Origin: Xanthomonas translucens pv. cerealis
Lineage (GTDB): Bacteria > Pseudomonadota > Gammaproteobacteria > Xanthomonadales > Xanthomonadaceae
DNA length: 64,000 nt
Direction: 5' to 3'
NCBI RefSeq assembly: GCF_006838285.1
Contig: NZ_CP038228.1
Coordinates: 1,178,001-1,242,000 of the forward strand
A program made the position numbers and the translations under genes. The notes beneath the pieces are model-generated. The model did not search any database, was not told the DNA's origin, and was given only the letters and a program-made list of their open reading frames with translations. Position 1 is the first letter of the stretch. Each line of letters begins with the position of its first letter. Positions 36,253 through 44,967 of this stretch are shown here, piece by piece.

Positions 36253-37068
36253 ATGAAAAGCAATACGACAACCATTCTGGTCGCGGCTGGCGCATTACTG
36301 GTCGGCGGTGTGGCCACCGCGGCCTTTATGAACAACCGCGACAAGCAGGAATTCGTCGGCAATGGCGACGTGCGTCCGGCCCTGGACAACAGCCCGAGCG
36401 GCGACGCGGTCGCCAGCAACGGCGTCGGCGGCAAGCTGGAATACGCCGATGTGGTCCGGGTCGATCCGATCACCCAGCAGGAGCAGCGCTACGCCGAGGT
36501 GATCGGCACCGAGCCGTTGCGCGAGACCTCCAGCACCACCACCCCGCGGCAAGTCTGCAACGACGTGGTAGTGCAGGAGCGCCTGCCCGAGCGCGACGGC
36601 AACGTCGGCGGCACCGTGGTCGGTGCGCTGGTCGGCGGCCTGCTCGGCAACCAGGTCGGCCACGGCAACGGCCGCAAAGCGGCCACCGCGGCCGGCGCTG
36701 TGGCAGGCGGCTTCATCGGCAACGAGGTCGACCGCAACCACGTCGGCGGCCGCGTGGTCGACCGTACCGAGCGCAAGTGCCACACCGAGAACAGTACCGC
36801 CGAGTCTTCGCGGATCACCGGCTACAACGTGACCTACCGCAACGACGATGGCAGCACCGGCACCATGCGCACGGACAGCAAGCCGGGCAGCCGCATCGCG
36901 TTGGGCAGGGACGATGTGGTCAAGGGCTACGAGGTTACCTACCGCTACGACGGCCAGGAGAAGACCGTGCGCATGGACGACAGGCCGAACAGCGACCGCC
37001 TGCCGGTGCTCGACGGGCGCCTGGTCACCCAGACCGCCTCGGCCAGCGACGTCGTCGGTCAGCGCTGA
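36253..37068 (+). CDS. Glycine-zipper membrane protein
   Basis: The 271-residue protein starts with an N-terminal signal/anchor (TTTILVAAGALLVGGVATAAFM). In the middle come two glycine-zipper helices, GGTVVGALVGGLLGNQVG and AAGAVAGGFIGNEVD, a 2TM arrangement found in envelope proteins related to SlyB/YMGG. A C-terminal region with repeated beta pattern (VTYRNDDGSTGTMR, VTYRYDGQEKTVRMDD) follows. It probably inserts in the outer or inner membrane. AGGAGAG at 36240-36246 is its ribosome binding site, and a strong terminator follows. Confidence 0.75.
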   Translation: MKSNTTTILVAAGALLVGGVATAAFMNNRDKQEFVGNGDVRPALDNSPSGDAVASNGVGGKLEYADVVRVDPITQQEQRYAEVIGTEPLRETSSTTTPRQVCNDVVVQERLPERDGNVGGTVVGALVGGLLGNQVGHGNGRKAATAAGAVAGGFIGNEVDRNHVGGRVVDRTERKCHTENSTAESSRITGYNVTYRNDDGSTGTMRTDSKPGSRIALGRDDVVKGYEVTYRYDGQEKTVRMDDRPNSDRLPVLDGRLVTQTASASDVVGQR

Positions 37069-37102
37069 AGCGGCGTACGCCAGTAGCTCAGTAGCGTGGT
37101 AA

Positions 37103-37137
37103 CAGAGGCCGGCCGCAGCGCCGGCCTCTGCTTTTTT
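37103..37137 (+). terminator. Intrinsic terminator after the glycine-zipper gene
   Basis: CAGAGGCCGGC at 37103-37113 pairs perfectly with GCCGGCCTCTG at 37120-37130 around a six-base loop, followed by TTTTTT at 37132-37137. Confidence 0.92.
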
Positions 37138-37186
37138 CGCGGCGCGCGCGCTCCGATACACTGCGGTTTTCGCCCCGAGTCTTGCC

Positions 37187-38350
37187 ATGCCGTTGCCCTG
37201 CGACGATCTGTTCGATGTGGCCTCGCTGCTGAGCGAGGAAGAGCGCGCGATCCAGCAGGCGGTGGCGCGCTTCGTCGATGCCAGGGTGCTGCCGATCATC
37301 GGCGATGCGTTCGACCAGGCGCGGTTTCCCGCCGAACTGGTGCCGGAACTGGCGCAGCTGGGCCTGCTCGGCGCCACACTGCCGCCGGCCGATGGCGGCG
37401 CCGGCCTCAATGCGGTCTGCTACGGCCTGATCTGCCAGGAACTGGAACGCGGCGACAGCGGGCTGCGCAGCTTCGTCAGCGTGCAGTCCTCGCTGTGCAT
37501 GTATCCGATCCACGCCTACGGCAGCCAGGCGCAGCGGCAGCGCTGGTTGCCGGCGATGGCCGCCGGCAGCGCGATCGGCTGCTTCGGCCTGACCGAGGCG
37601 CAGGGCGGTTCCGACCCGGCGGCGATGCAGACCCGTGCGGTGCGCGACGGCGACGGCTGGCGCCTGAGCGGCAGCAAGATGTGGATCACCAACGGCAGCC
37701 TGGCCGACGTGGCGATCGTGTGGGCGCAGACCGAGGACGGCGTGCAGGGCTTCCTGGTCGAGGCCGGCACGCCCGGCTTCGGTGTGCACGACATCGCGCA
37801 CAAGATGAGCCTGCGCGCCTCGGTGACCTCGGCGCTGTTCCTGGACGCGGTGCGCCTGCCCGATAGCCAGCGGTTGCCTGGCGTGCGCGGGATGAAAGGC
37901 CCGTTGGGCTGCCTGACCCAGGCCCGCTACGGCATCAGCTGGGGCGCGATCGGCGCGGCGATCGCCTGCCTGCGCGAGGCGCTGGCCTATGCCGGCGAGC
38001 GAATTTTGTTCGGGCGCCCGCTGGCGGCCACGCAGAGCGCGCAGATCAAGTTGGCCGACATGGCTCGGCGCATCGCCGGCGCGCAGTTGTTGGCGCTGCA
38101 GCTGGGCCGGCTCAAGGATGCCGGCGCGCTGCAGCCGGCGCAGGTGTCGCTGGCGAAGTGGAACAACGTGCGCATGGCGCTGGACATCGCCCGCGACTGC
38201 CGCGACCTGCTCGGCGCTGCCGGCATCACCACCGAGTACAGCGCGATCCGCCATGCCTTGAACCTGGAATCGGTGATCACCTACGAAGGTACCGAGACCG
38301 TGCACCAACTGGTGGTCGGCCGCGAGCTGACCGGGATCAATGCGTTCTGA
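37187..38350 (+). CDS. Acyl-CoA dehydrogenase, glutaryl-CoA dehydrogenase-like
   Basis: A 387-residue FAD enzyme. GCFGLTEAQGGSDPAAMQTRA (about 127) is the acyl-CoA dehydrogenase signature and WITNGSLADVAIVWAQ the FAD-binding strand. The catalytic glutamate is in ITYEGTETVHQLVVGRELTGINAF at the C-terminus, a tail typical of glutaryl-CoA dehydrogenase. SVQSSLCMYPIHAYGSQAQRQRW also matches that group. It would oxidise and decarboxylate glutaryl-CoA in lysine/tryptophan breakdown; a related acyl-CoA substrate cannot be excluded. Confidence 0.85.
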   Translation: MPLPCDDLFDVASLLSEEERAIQQAVARFVDARVLPIIGDAFDQARFPAELVPELAQLGLLGATLPPADGGAGLNAVCYGLICQELERGDSGLRSFVSVQSSLCMYPIHAYGSQAQRQRWLPAMAAGSAIGCFGLTEAQGGSDPAAMQTRAVRDGDGWRLSGSKMWITNGSLADVAIVWAQTEDGVQGFLVEAGTPGFGVHDIAHKMSLRASVTSALFLDAVRLPDSQRLPGVRGMKGPLGCLTQARYGISWGAIGAAIACLREALAYAGERILFGRPLAATQSAQIKLADMARRIAGAQLLALQLGRLKDAGALQPAQVSLAKWNNVRMALDIARDCRDLLGAAGITTEYSAIRHALNLESVITYEGTETVHQLVVGRELTGINAF

Positions 38351-38420
38351 ACCGGTTGGCGGCGCTGGCGTGGCCGCCGACGCAACCGATGGCCGGCACG
38401 AGCAGACGAGGGCATGAGCG

Positions 38421-38572
38421 TTCGCCGCCGAGAACGCCAATTCCAAAGCGGTGGCGGCCAAGCTGGGCGCGCGCTACCTGCCCTGCGCCATGACCGGCTG
38501 CCCGAGCCGCTGCAGGCGCACGCGGTGGAGGTGTGTGGGCGGTCGCGCGCGGACTGTCAGGCGCGGCGCTGA
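38421..38572 (+). pseudogene. GNAT acetyltransferase C-terminal remnant
   Basis: FAAENANSKAVAAKLGARYL at 38421-38480 is the characteristic end of a GNAT acetyltransferase (ENxxSxxVAxKLG). A shift of one frame after 38480 gives LRHDRLPEPLQAHAVEV and continues to QARR and TGA at 38572, again like GNAT C-termini. The N-terminal two thirds are missing. This fills most of the 38351-38664 gap. Confidence 0.55.
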
Positions 38573-38664
38573 GCGGCCTGGCGGCGGTCGCCTGGGACGT
38601 ATTCACCTGGCCGCGCCGCGCCGGCGGCTAGGCTGCAAGCCCCAAAATTGGTCAGGAGTAAGCC

Positions 38665-39219
38665 ATGAGCCAGTACCGCATCGCGGTTTTCGTCGGCAGT
38701 CTGCGCAAGGAGTCGTACAACCGGCGCCTGGCGCTGGCACTGGAGAAACTGGTCGGCGACCGCGCCCGTTTCGAGTACGTGGAGATCGGCGACCTGCCGC
38801 TGTACGACCAGGACCAGGACCACGACTACCCGGAGCAGGGCAAACGGCTGAAGGCGCAGGTCAGCGACGCCGACGCGGTGCTGTTCGTCACCCCCGAGTA
38901 CAACCGCTCGATCCCCGGCGTGCTCAAGAACGCGATCGACCTGGGCTCGCGGCCCTACGGCGACAGCGCCTTCGCCGGCAAGCCGGCGGCGCTGTGCGGG
39001 GTCTCGCCCGGCGCGCTCGGCACCGCGCTGGCGCAGCAGCACCTGCGCAACGTGCTGGCCTACCTGGACATGCCGGTGCTGGGCCAGCCGGAGGTGTTCT
39101 TGCAGTTCACGGACGGCTTGATCGAGGCCGACGGCAGCATCGGCAACGCCGACACGCGCAAGTTCCTGCAGGGCTTCGTCGACAAGTTCATCGCCTGGGT
39201 CGACGAGCTGCAGGCCTGA
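38665..39219 (+). CDS. NADPH-dependent FMN reductase
   Basis: A flavodoxin-like quinone/azo/chromate reductase of 184 residues. IAVFVGSLRKESYNRRLALAL is the FMN phosphate-binding loop, and VLFVTPEYNRSIPGVLKNAIDLGSRP the isoalloxazine-binding segment. GVSPGALGTALAQQHLRNVLAYLDM is the typical C-terminal motif. It matches the ChrR/YieF type, which reduces quinones and protects against oxidative stress. AGGAG precedes the start. Confidence 0.9.
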   Translation: MSQYRIAVFVGSLRKESYNRRLALALEKLVGDRARFEYVEIGDLPLYDQDQDHDYPEQGKRLKAQVSDADAVLFVTPEYNRSIPGVLKNAIDLGSRPYGDSAFAGKPAALCGVSPGALGTALAQQHLRNVLAYLDMPVLGQPEVFLQFTDGLIEADGSIGNADTRKFLQGFVDKFIAWVDELQA

Positions 39220-39452
39220 GCGCGCGCGGCCGTGCGTCGGGTCCGGCGCGTTCGGTCGCAGCCGGCGCGACATGTCGCGGCGCTGCGGCGATCGCCTTGC
39301 GTGGCGCGGCCTGTGCGCAGTTCTCAACGGGTTGTCCACAGACTTGTCCCTAGCCGTGCCGTGCGCCGCTGACTAAGATGGCAGACCGGGCCGCGCCGTC
39401 GCGCCGCCCGTGTCCCTCAGTTTCGCAGTCCCGCAGAGAGAAGACCCAGCCC

Positions 39453-40871
39453 ATGTCCGCCCGTCCCGGCTACCGCGGCGACCGCAAAAGCGAGCGTGGC
39501 GAACGCAGCGAGCCGCGTATCGATCAGTTGCGCGTGCCGCCGCATTCGATCGAGGCCGAGCAGGCGGTGCTCGGCGGCCTGATGCTGGCGCCCGACGCCT
39601 ACGACCGGGTCAACGACCAGCTCACCGACAACGACTTCTACCGCCGCGACCATCAGCTGATCTACCGCGCGATCCGCGAGCTGGCCGAGAAGGGCCGCCC
39701 GTTCGATGCAGTGACGCTGGGCGAGTGGTTCGAATCGCAGGGCAAGCTGGAGATGGTCGGCGACGGCGCCTACCTGATCGAACTGGCCAGCACCACGCCG
39801 TCGGCGGCCAACATCGCCGCCTACGCCGAGATCGTGCGCGACAAGGCGGTGCTGCGGCAGCTGATCGAGGTCGGTACCGGCATCGTCAACGACGGCTTCC
39901 AGCCGGAAGGGCGCGAGAGCGCCGAGCTGCTGGCCAGCGCCGAGAAGGCGGTGTTCAAGATCGCCGAGGCCGGCGCGCGCGGGCGCAGCGATTTCGTGGC
40001 GATGCCCGGCGCGTTGAAGGACGCGTTCGAGGAATTGCGCAGCCGCTTCGAGAGCGGCGGCAACATCACCGGCCTGCCCACCGGCTACAGCGACTTCGAC
40101 GCGATGACCGCCGGCCTGCAGCCGACCGACCTGATCATCCTGGCCGCGCGTCCGGCGATGGGCAAGACCACGCTGGCGCTGAACATCGCCGAGTACGCGG
40201 CGATCAAGTCGAAGAAGGCGGTAGCGGTGTTCTCGATGGAAATGTCGGCCTCGCAGCTGGCGATGCGCCTGATCTCCTCCAACGGCCGGATCAATGCGCA
40301 GCGCCTGCGCACCGGCCAGCTCGAGGACGAGGACTGGGCGCGGGTCACCGGTGCGATCAAGATGCTGAAGGAGACCAAGATCTTCATCGACGACACGCCG
40401 GGCGTGTCGCCGGAAATCCTGCGCTCCAAGGCGCGCCGGCTCAAGCGCGAGCACGACCTGGGGTTGATCGTCATCGACTACCTGCAGCTGATGGCGGTGC
40501 CGGGCAACAGCGAGAACCGCGCCACCGAGATCTCCGAGATATCGCGCTCGCTCAAGGGCCTGGCCAAGGAACTGGGCGTGCCGGTGATCGCGCTGTCGCA
40601 GCTCAACCGCTCGCTGGAAACGCGCACCGACAAGCGCCCGGTGATGGCCGACCTGCGCGAATCCGGCGCGATCGAGCAGGACGCGGACATGATCGTGTTC
40701 ATCTACCGCGACGACTACTACAACAAGGAAAATTCGCCGGACAAGGGCCTGGCCGAGATCATCATCGGCAAGCACCGCGGCGGCCCGACCGGTTCGTGCA
40801 AGCTCAAGTTCTTCGGCGAGTACACCCGCTTCGACAATCTGGCGCACGATTCGGTGGGCGCGTTCGAATAG
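39453..40871 (+). CDS. dnaB: Replicative DNA helicase
   Basis: The 472-residue hexameric helicase unwinds DNA at the replication fork. An N-terminal primase-interacting domain (about 20-125, RVPPHSIEAEQAVLGGLM) is joined by a linker to the RecA-like core. The core holds Walker A in ARPAMGKTTLALN near 232, Walker B in LIVIDYLQLM near 340, and the arginine finger region KHRGGPTG near 440. No intein is present. ATG 39453 gives the standard N-terminus. Confidence 0.96.
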   Translation: MSARPGYRGDRKSERGERSEPRIDQLRVPPHSIEAEQAVLGGLMLAPDAYDRVNDQLTDNDFYRRDHQLIYRAIRELAEKGRPFDAVTLGEWFESQGKLEMVGDGAYLIELASTTPSAANIAAYAEIVRDKAVLRQLIEVGTGIVNDGFQPEGRESAELLASAEKAVFKIAEAGARGRSDFVAMPGALKDAFEELRSRFESGGNITGLPTGYSDFDAMTAGLQPTDLIILAARPAMGKTTLALNIAEYAAIKSKKAVAVFSMEMSASQLAMRLISSNGRINAQRLRTGQLEDEDWARVTGAIKMLKETKIFIDDTPGVSPEILRSKARRLKREHDLGLIVIDYLQLMAVPGNSENRATEISEISRSLKGLAKELGVPVIALSQLNRSLETRTDKRPVMADLRESGAIEQDADMIVFIYRDDYYNKENSPDKGLAEIIIGKHRGGPTGSCKLKFFGEYTRFDNLAHDSVGAFE

Positions 40872-41018
40872 GGCCGTGCGCCCGCGCTGGCGGTCGAGCG
40901 CCAGCTGCGTTGCGAGATGTCTTGCGTCGGCGCGCGCCTTCATCGATTGCGCGCGCTCACGCCGGCTGCGCGCCGGCCACGCGTATCCTTGCGCGTCCTT
41001 TTCCGGCCCGTCCTGCGC

Positions 41019-42440
41019 ATGAGCTACGCCATCGTCTGGTTCCGGCGCGACCTGCGCCTGCACGATCACCCCGCGCTGCACGCGGCGCTGGCCGCCGGGC
41101 ACACGCCCGTGCCGGTCTATGTGCACAGTCCAGGCGACGAAGGCGCCTGGTCCGCTGGCGCGGCCTCGCTGAGTTGGCTGCAGCGCGCGCTGGCCGCGCT
41201 CGATGCGCAGCTGCAAGCGCGCGGATCGCGCTTGATCCTGCGCCAGGGTCCGGCCGAGACCGTGCTGCGCGAGCTGATCCAAGCATGCGGCGCGGTCGCG
41301 GTGTACTGGAATCGCCGCTACGAACCGGCCACGCAGCCGCGCGACGCCAAGCTCAAGCGCGAACTGCGCGAGCAGGGCCTGGACGTGCACAGCTACAACA
41401 GCGCGTTGCTGTTCGAACCGTGGCAACTGGCCACCCAGCAGGGCGGGCCGTACAAGGTGTTCACGCCGTTCTGGCGCAGCGCCCTGAGCCATTGGCAGGT
41501 ACCTGCGCTGCGGCCCGCGCCGAAGACGCTGCCACCACCACCGCCGGCCCTGCCCAGCCTGCCGCTGCAACAGCTTGGGCTGGCGCCGGCGCTGGGCTGG
41601 GACCGCGGCTTCTGGGAGGTATGGCAACCGGGCGAGGCGGGCGCGCACGAGGCGCTGGAGGTGTTCGTCGACTGCGCCCTGCGCGGCTACGTCGAGGGCC
41701 GCGACCGTCCCGACCAGGTCGGTACCTCGCGGCTGTCGCCGCACCTGCATTTCGGCGAGATCGCGCCGTGGCGGATCGTCGCCGCACTGGAAAAGCAGCG
41801 CAGCGCCGCCACCGGCGCGGCGATCGACGGCTACATCCGCCAGCTCGGCTGGCGCGACTTCGCCCACCACCTGCTGCACCATTTCCCGGACACGCCCGAG
41901 CACAACCTCAATCCGCGCTTCGCCCGGTTCCGCTGGGCCACGCCGGACCCGGCGCAGCTGCAGGCCTGGCAGCGCGGCCGCACCGGCGTGCCGATCGTCG
42001 ATGCCGGCCTGCGCGAACTGTGGCACACCGGCTGGATGCACAACCGGGTGCGGATGATCGTCGCCAGCTACCTGTGCAAACACCTGCGCGTGCATTGGTC
42101 CGAAGGCGCGCGCTGGTTCTGGGACACGCTGGTCGATGCCGACCTGGCCAACAACACCCTCGGCTGGCAGTGGGTGGCCGGCACCGGCGCCGACGCCGCG
42201 CCGTATTTCCGCGTGTTCAATCCGGTGACGCAGGCGCAGAAGTTCGATCCGCAGGGCCGCTACATCACGCGCTGGGTGCCGGAATTGGCGGCGCTGCCAG
42301 TGGCCGAGCGCTTCGCGCCGTGGCTGTCGCCGCAGCGCCTGGCCACCAGCGCGCCGCACTATCCGCGGCAGCCGATCGTGGATCTGGCCGCCGGCCGCGA
42401 CGCCGCGCTTGCCGCCTATCGCGAGACTGGCGGCGGCTGA
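41019..42440 (+). CDS. phrB: Deoxyribodipyrimidine photolyase (class I)
   Basis: The 473-residue blue-light enzyme repairs cyclobutane pyrimidine dimers using FADH-. The N-terminal antenna-binding domain opens AIVWFRRDLRLHDHPALHAAL. The FAD-binding C-terminal domain shows GTSRLSPHLHFGEIAPW, QLGWRDFAHHLLHHFPD, WHTGWMHNRVRMIVASYLCKHL and the signature DADLANNTLGWQWVAGTGADAAP. The tryptophans of the electron-transfer chain are in place. ATG 41019 begins the domain exactly. Confidence 0.93.
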   Translation: MSYAIVWFRRDLRLHDHPALHAALAAGHTPVPVYVHSPGDEGAWSAGAASLSWLQRALAALDAQLQARGSRLILRQGPAETVLRELIQACGAVAVYWNRRYEPATQPRDAKLKRELREQGLDVHSYNSALLFEPWQLATQQGGPYKVFTPFWRSALSHWQVPALRPAPKTLPPPPPALPSLPLQQLGLAPALGWDRGFWEVWQPGEAGAHEALEVFVDCALRGYVEGRDRPDQVGTSRLSPHLHFGEIAPWRIVAALEKQRSAATGAAIDGYIRQLGWRDFAHHLLHHFPDTPEHNLNPRFARFRWATPDPAQLQAWQRGRTGVPIVDAGLRELWHTGWMHNRVRMIVASYLCKHLRVHWSEGARWFWDTLVDADLANNTLGWQWVAGTGADAAPYFRVFNPVTQAQKFDPQGRYITRWVPELAALPVAERFAPWLSPQRLATSAPHYPRQPIVDLAAGRDAALAAYRETGGG

Positions 42441-42563
42441 CGCGGGCCAAGCCAGTGCGCGCGAGCGGCGCTGCGGCGTGAACCGCGGCAGCGCAGGGTA
42501 GGGCGCCGCGATTGACGCCCTTCGCTGCGCCATGATTCACTCCGGCCACGCACAGGAGCATGC

Positions 42564-44018
42564 ATGGCCACCAGCACAGCCCGCCGCAAGCCGCGGCGCG
42601 AACCGATGTCGCGTGTGGATACCGCCTGGTTGCGGATGGAGCGGCCGACCAATCCGATGATGATCACCGGCGTGTTGATGCTCGACGAGGCGCTGTCGCT
42701 ACCGCAGTTCAAGCAGTTGGTGCGCAAACGCTTCCTGTCGTTTCCGCGCTTCCAGCAAAAGCCGGTGGACACCGCGACCGGCGCCCACTGGCAACACGAC
42801 GACGACTTCGACCTGGACTGGCACGTGCGCCTGTCGGCCCTGCCCGGGCGCGGCGGCAAGCAGGCGCTGGAGCGCTTCGCCGGGCAGATGGCATCCACGC
42901 CCTTGGACAAGACCAAGCCGCTGTGGCAGTTCCATCTGATCGAACGCTACGAAGGCGGCTCGGCGCTGGTCGCGCGCATCCACCACAGCTACGCCGACGG
43001 CATCGCGCTGGTGCAGGTACTGCTGTCGCTGACCGACATGCAGCGCGTGCCGGAGCCAGCGGCGCAACTGGGCCGTGCCTGGCTGAAGGACGACGGCAAG
43101 GAAGTGGTGCGCCGGGTCGGCGCCATCGATCGCTATCTGAAACTGGGCGGACGCATGCTCGACAAGGGTCGCGCCATGTACCAGGACCCGAACCTGGCGC
43201 AGATGCTGGCCAAGGAAGGCGGCCTGATCGGCCGCGAACTGGCCAATGCGTTGCTCCTGTCCGACGATCCGCCGACGCTGCTGCGCGGGCGCCTGGGGGT
43301 CAGCAAGCGGGTGGCATGGGCCGCGCCGCTGGACCTGGACGAAGTGAAGGCGGTCGGCCGCGCCTGCGACTGCACGGTCAACGACGTGCTGATGGCGACC
43401 ATGGCCGGCGCCTTGCGCGCCTACATGCTCGAGCGCGGCGAAGCGCTGGACGGGGTGACCCTGCGCGCCACGGTGCCGGTCAACCTGCGCCCGCTGGAAC
43501 ACGCGCGCAAGCTCGGCAACCATTTCGGGCTGGTGTTCCTGGACCTTCCGGTCGGCGAGGCCAATCCGGTGCGGCGCGTGCAGCGCGTGGCCGCCTCGAT
43601 GCAGCAGCTCAAGCAGTCGCGGCAGGCGATGGTGGTGTTCGGACTGCTGGCCGCGGTGGGCATGGCGCCGGCGGCGCTGCAGTCGCTGGCGCTGGACCTG
43701 TTCAGCCGCAAGGCGAGCACCGTGGCGACCAATGTGCCGGGGCCGCAGCAGCCGCTGTACCTGGCCGGCAGCCGGGTGCGCGAGATGATGTTCTGTGTGC
43801 CGCAGACCGGTTCGATCGGGGTCGGCGTGTCGATCATGAGCTACAACCATCGCGTGCATTTCGGCCTGATCGGCGATGCGCGGCTGATTCCCGACCCGGA
43901 TGCGGTGATGCGCCGCATCGGCGCCGAATTCGAGAAGCTGCTGTACCTGGCGCTGATGGGCGACTGGGAGCATCCGTTGCGCGCGGTGGACGCGGACGCG
44001 TTGCTGCCGGTTTCCTGA
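42564..44018 (+). CDS. Wax ester synthase / diacylglycerol acyltransferase (WS/DGAT)
   Basis: A 484-residue acyltransferase of the WES-DGAT family, which esterifies fatty alcohols or diacylglycerol with acyl-CoA to form storage lipids. The catalytic motif HHSYADG is near residue 138. The N-terminal opening (MSRVDTAWLRMERPTNPMMITG) and the C-terminal segment TVATNVPGPQQPLYLAG are family hallmarks. Activity on a particular substrate cannot be read from the sequence. It stands alone between photolyase and OmpA genes. Confidence 0.88.
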   Translation: MATSTARRKPRREPMSRVDTAWLRMERPTNPMMITGVLMLDEALSLPQFKQLVRKRFLSFPRFQQKPVDTATGAHWQHDDDFDLDWHVRLSALPGRGGKQALERFAGQMASTPLDKTKPLWQFHLIERYEGGSALVARIHHSYADGIALVQVLLSLTDMQRVPEPAAQLGRAWLKDDGKEVVRRVGAIDRYLKLGGRMLDKGRAMYQDPNLAQMLAKEGGLIGRELANALLLSDDPPTLLRGRLGVSKRVAWAAPLDLDEVKAVGRACDCTVNDVLMATMAGALRAYMLERGEALDGVTLRATVPVNLRPLEHARKLGNHFGLVFLDLPVGEANPVRRVQRVAASMQQLKQSRQAMVVFGLLAAVGMAPAALQSLALDLFSRKASTVATNVPGPQQPLYLAGSRVREMMFCVPQTGSIGVGVSIMSYNHRVHFGLIGDARLIPDPDAVMRRIGAEFEKLLYLALMGDWEHPLRAVDADALLPVS

Positions 44019-44114
44019 ACGGGGCGCAGTGCGGCGCGCGCAACGTTCATCCCCGTCTGGCGGCCCACTGTTTATGCTGGCTTCCACTTCATTTCAGAAT
44101 CGGGAGAGAGCGCG

Positions 44115-44813
44115 ATGAAACGCACCGCTATTCAATGCATATCCGTGGCGCTGGTCAGCGTGCTGGTGCTGTCCGCCTGCGCCACCGGCGGCTCCTACGT
44201 GCAGCGCGACCAGTACGGCAACCAGACCGAACAGCAGAACGACCGCACCGGCCGCGGTGCGCTGATCGGCACCGCGGTCGGCGTCGCCGCCGGCTTGCTC
44301 AGCGGCAGCAGCGCCACCGAGCGCCGCCAGCACGCGATGATCGGCGCCGGGATCGGCGCGCTCAGCGGCGCGGCGATCGGCAACTACCAGGATCGCCAGG
44401 AACGCGCGCTGCGCGAGCGCACTGCCAACACCGGCATCGACGTGCGCCGCGACGGCGACAACATCACCTTGAACCTGCCCGACGGCATTACCTTCGACTT
44501 CAACCAGTCCACGCTGAAGCCGCAGTTCTATTCGGCGCTCAACGGCGTGGCCTCGACCCTGGGCGAATACAACCAGACCATGATCGAAGTGGTCGGGCAT
44601 ACCGACAGCGTCGGCAGCGATGCGGTCAACCAGCGCCTGTCCGAACAGCGCGCCGCCTCGGTGGCGGCGTACCTCACCGCGCAGGGCGTGCAGCGCGAGC
44701 GCATCGAGACGCTGGGTGCGGGCAAGAAGTTCCCGATCGCCGACAACAGCACCGAGGCCGGCCGCGCGCAGAACCGCCGCGTCGAGATCCGCGTGGTGCC
44801 GCTGCGCTCCTGA
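44115..44813 (+). CDS. OmpA-family lipoprotein with glycine-zipper segment
   Basis: The 232-residue protein starts with a lipoprotein signal (VLVSVLVLSAC style; cysteine near residue 23). A glycine-zipper membrane segment (GALIGTAVGVAAGLLSG and GAGIGALSGAAIGNYQD) follows, and then a C-terminal OmpA peptidoglycan-binding domain (about 115-230). That domain holds TFDFNQSTLKPQF, VVGHTDSVGSDAVNQRLSEQRA and NRRVEIRVVP. It resembles YiaD/Pal-type anchors that tie the outer membrane to peptidoglycan. GGGAGAG precedes the start. Confidence 0.88.
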   Translation: MKRTAIQCISVALVSVLVLSACATGGSYVQRDQYGNQTEQQNDRTGRGALIGTAVGVAAGLLSGSSATERRQHAMIGAGIGALSGAAIGNYQDRQERALRERTANTGIDVRRDGDNITLNLPDGITFDFNQSTLKPQFYSALNGVASTLGEYNQTMIEVVGHTDSVGSDAVNQRLSEQRAASVAAYLTAQGVQRERIETLGAGKKFPIADNSTEAGRAQNRRVEIRVVPLRS

Positions 44814-44832
44814 GCGGCGACCGCCGCCCTGG

Positions 44833-44870
44833 AACGCGAAACGGGCCGCTGATGCGGCCCGTTTCGCGTT
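44833..44870. terminator. Bidirectional hairpin between convergent ompA-type and lysR genes
   Basis: AACGCGAAACGGGCCGC at 44833-44849 pairs with GCGGCCCGTTTCGCGTT at 44854-44870, a perfect 17-bp stem with a TGAT loop. Stem ends are A/T on both sides, so it can end transcription from both the plus-strand lipoprotein gene and the minus-strand lysR gene. Confidence 0.85.
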
Positions 44871-44967
44871 GTGGCCTCTGTGGCCTCACCCGTGCGTCGG
44901 TGGCGCAGACGCGTGCGCCGAGCGCGCAGCCAGCGCCAACCCTCGCGGTCGCTACGCGCCTGCCTGC

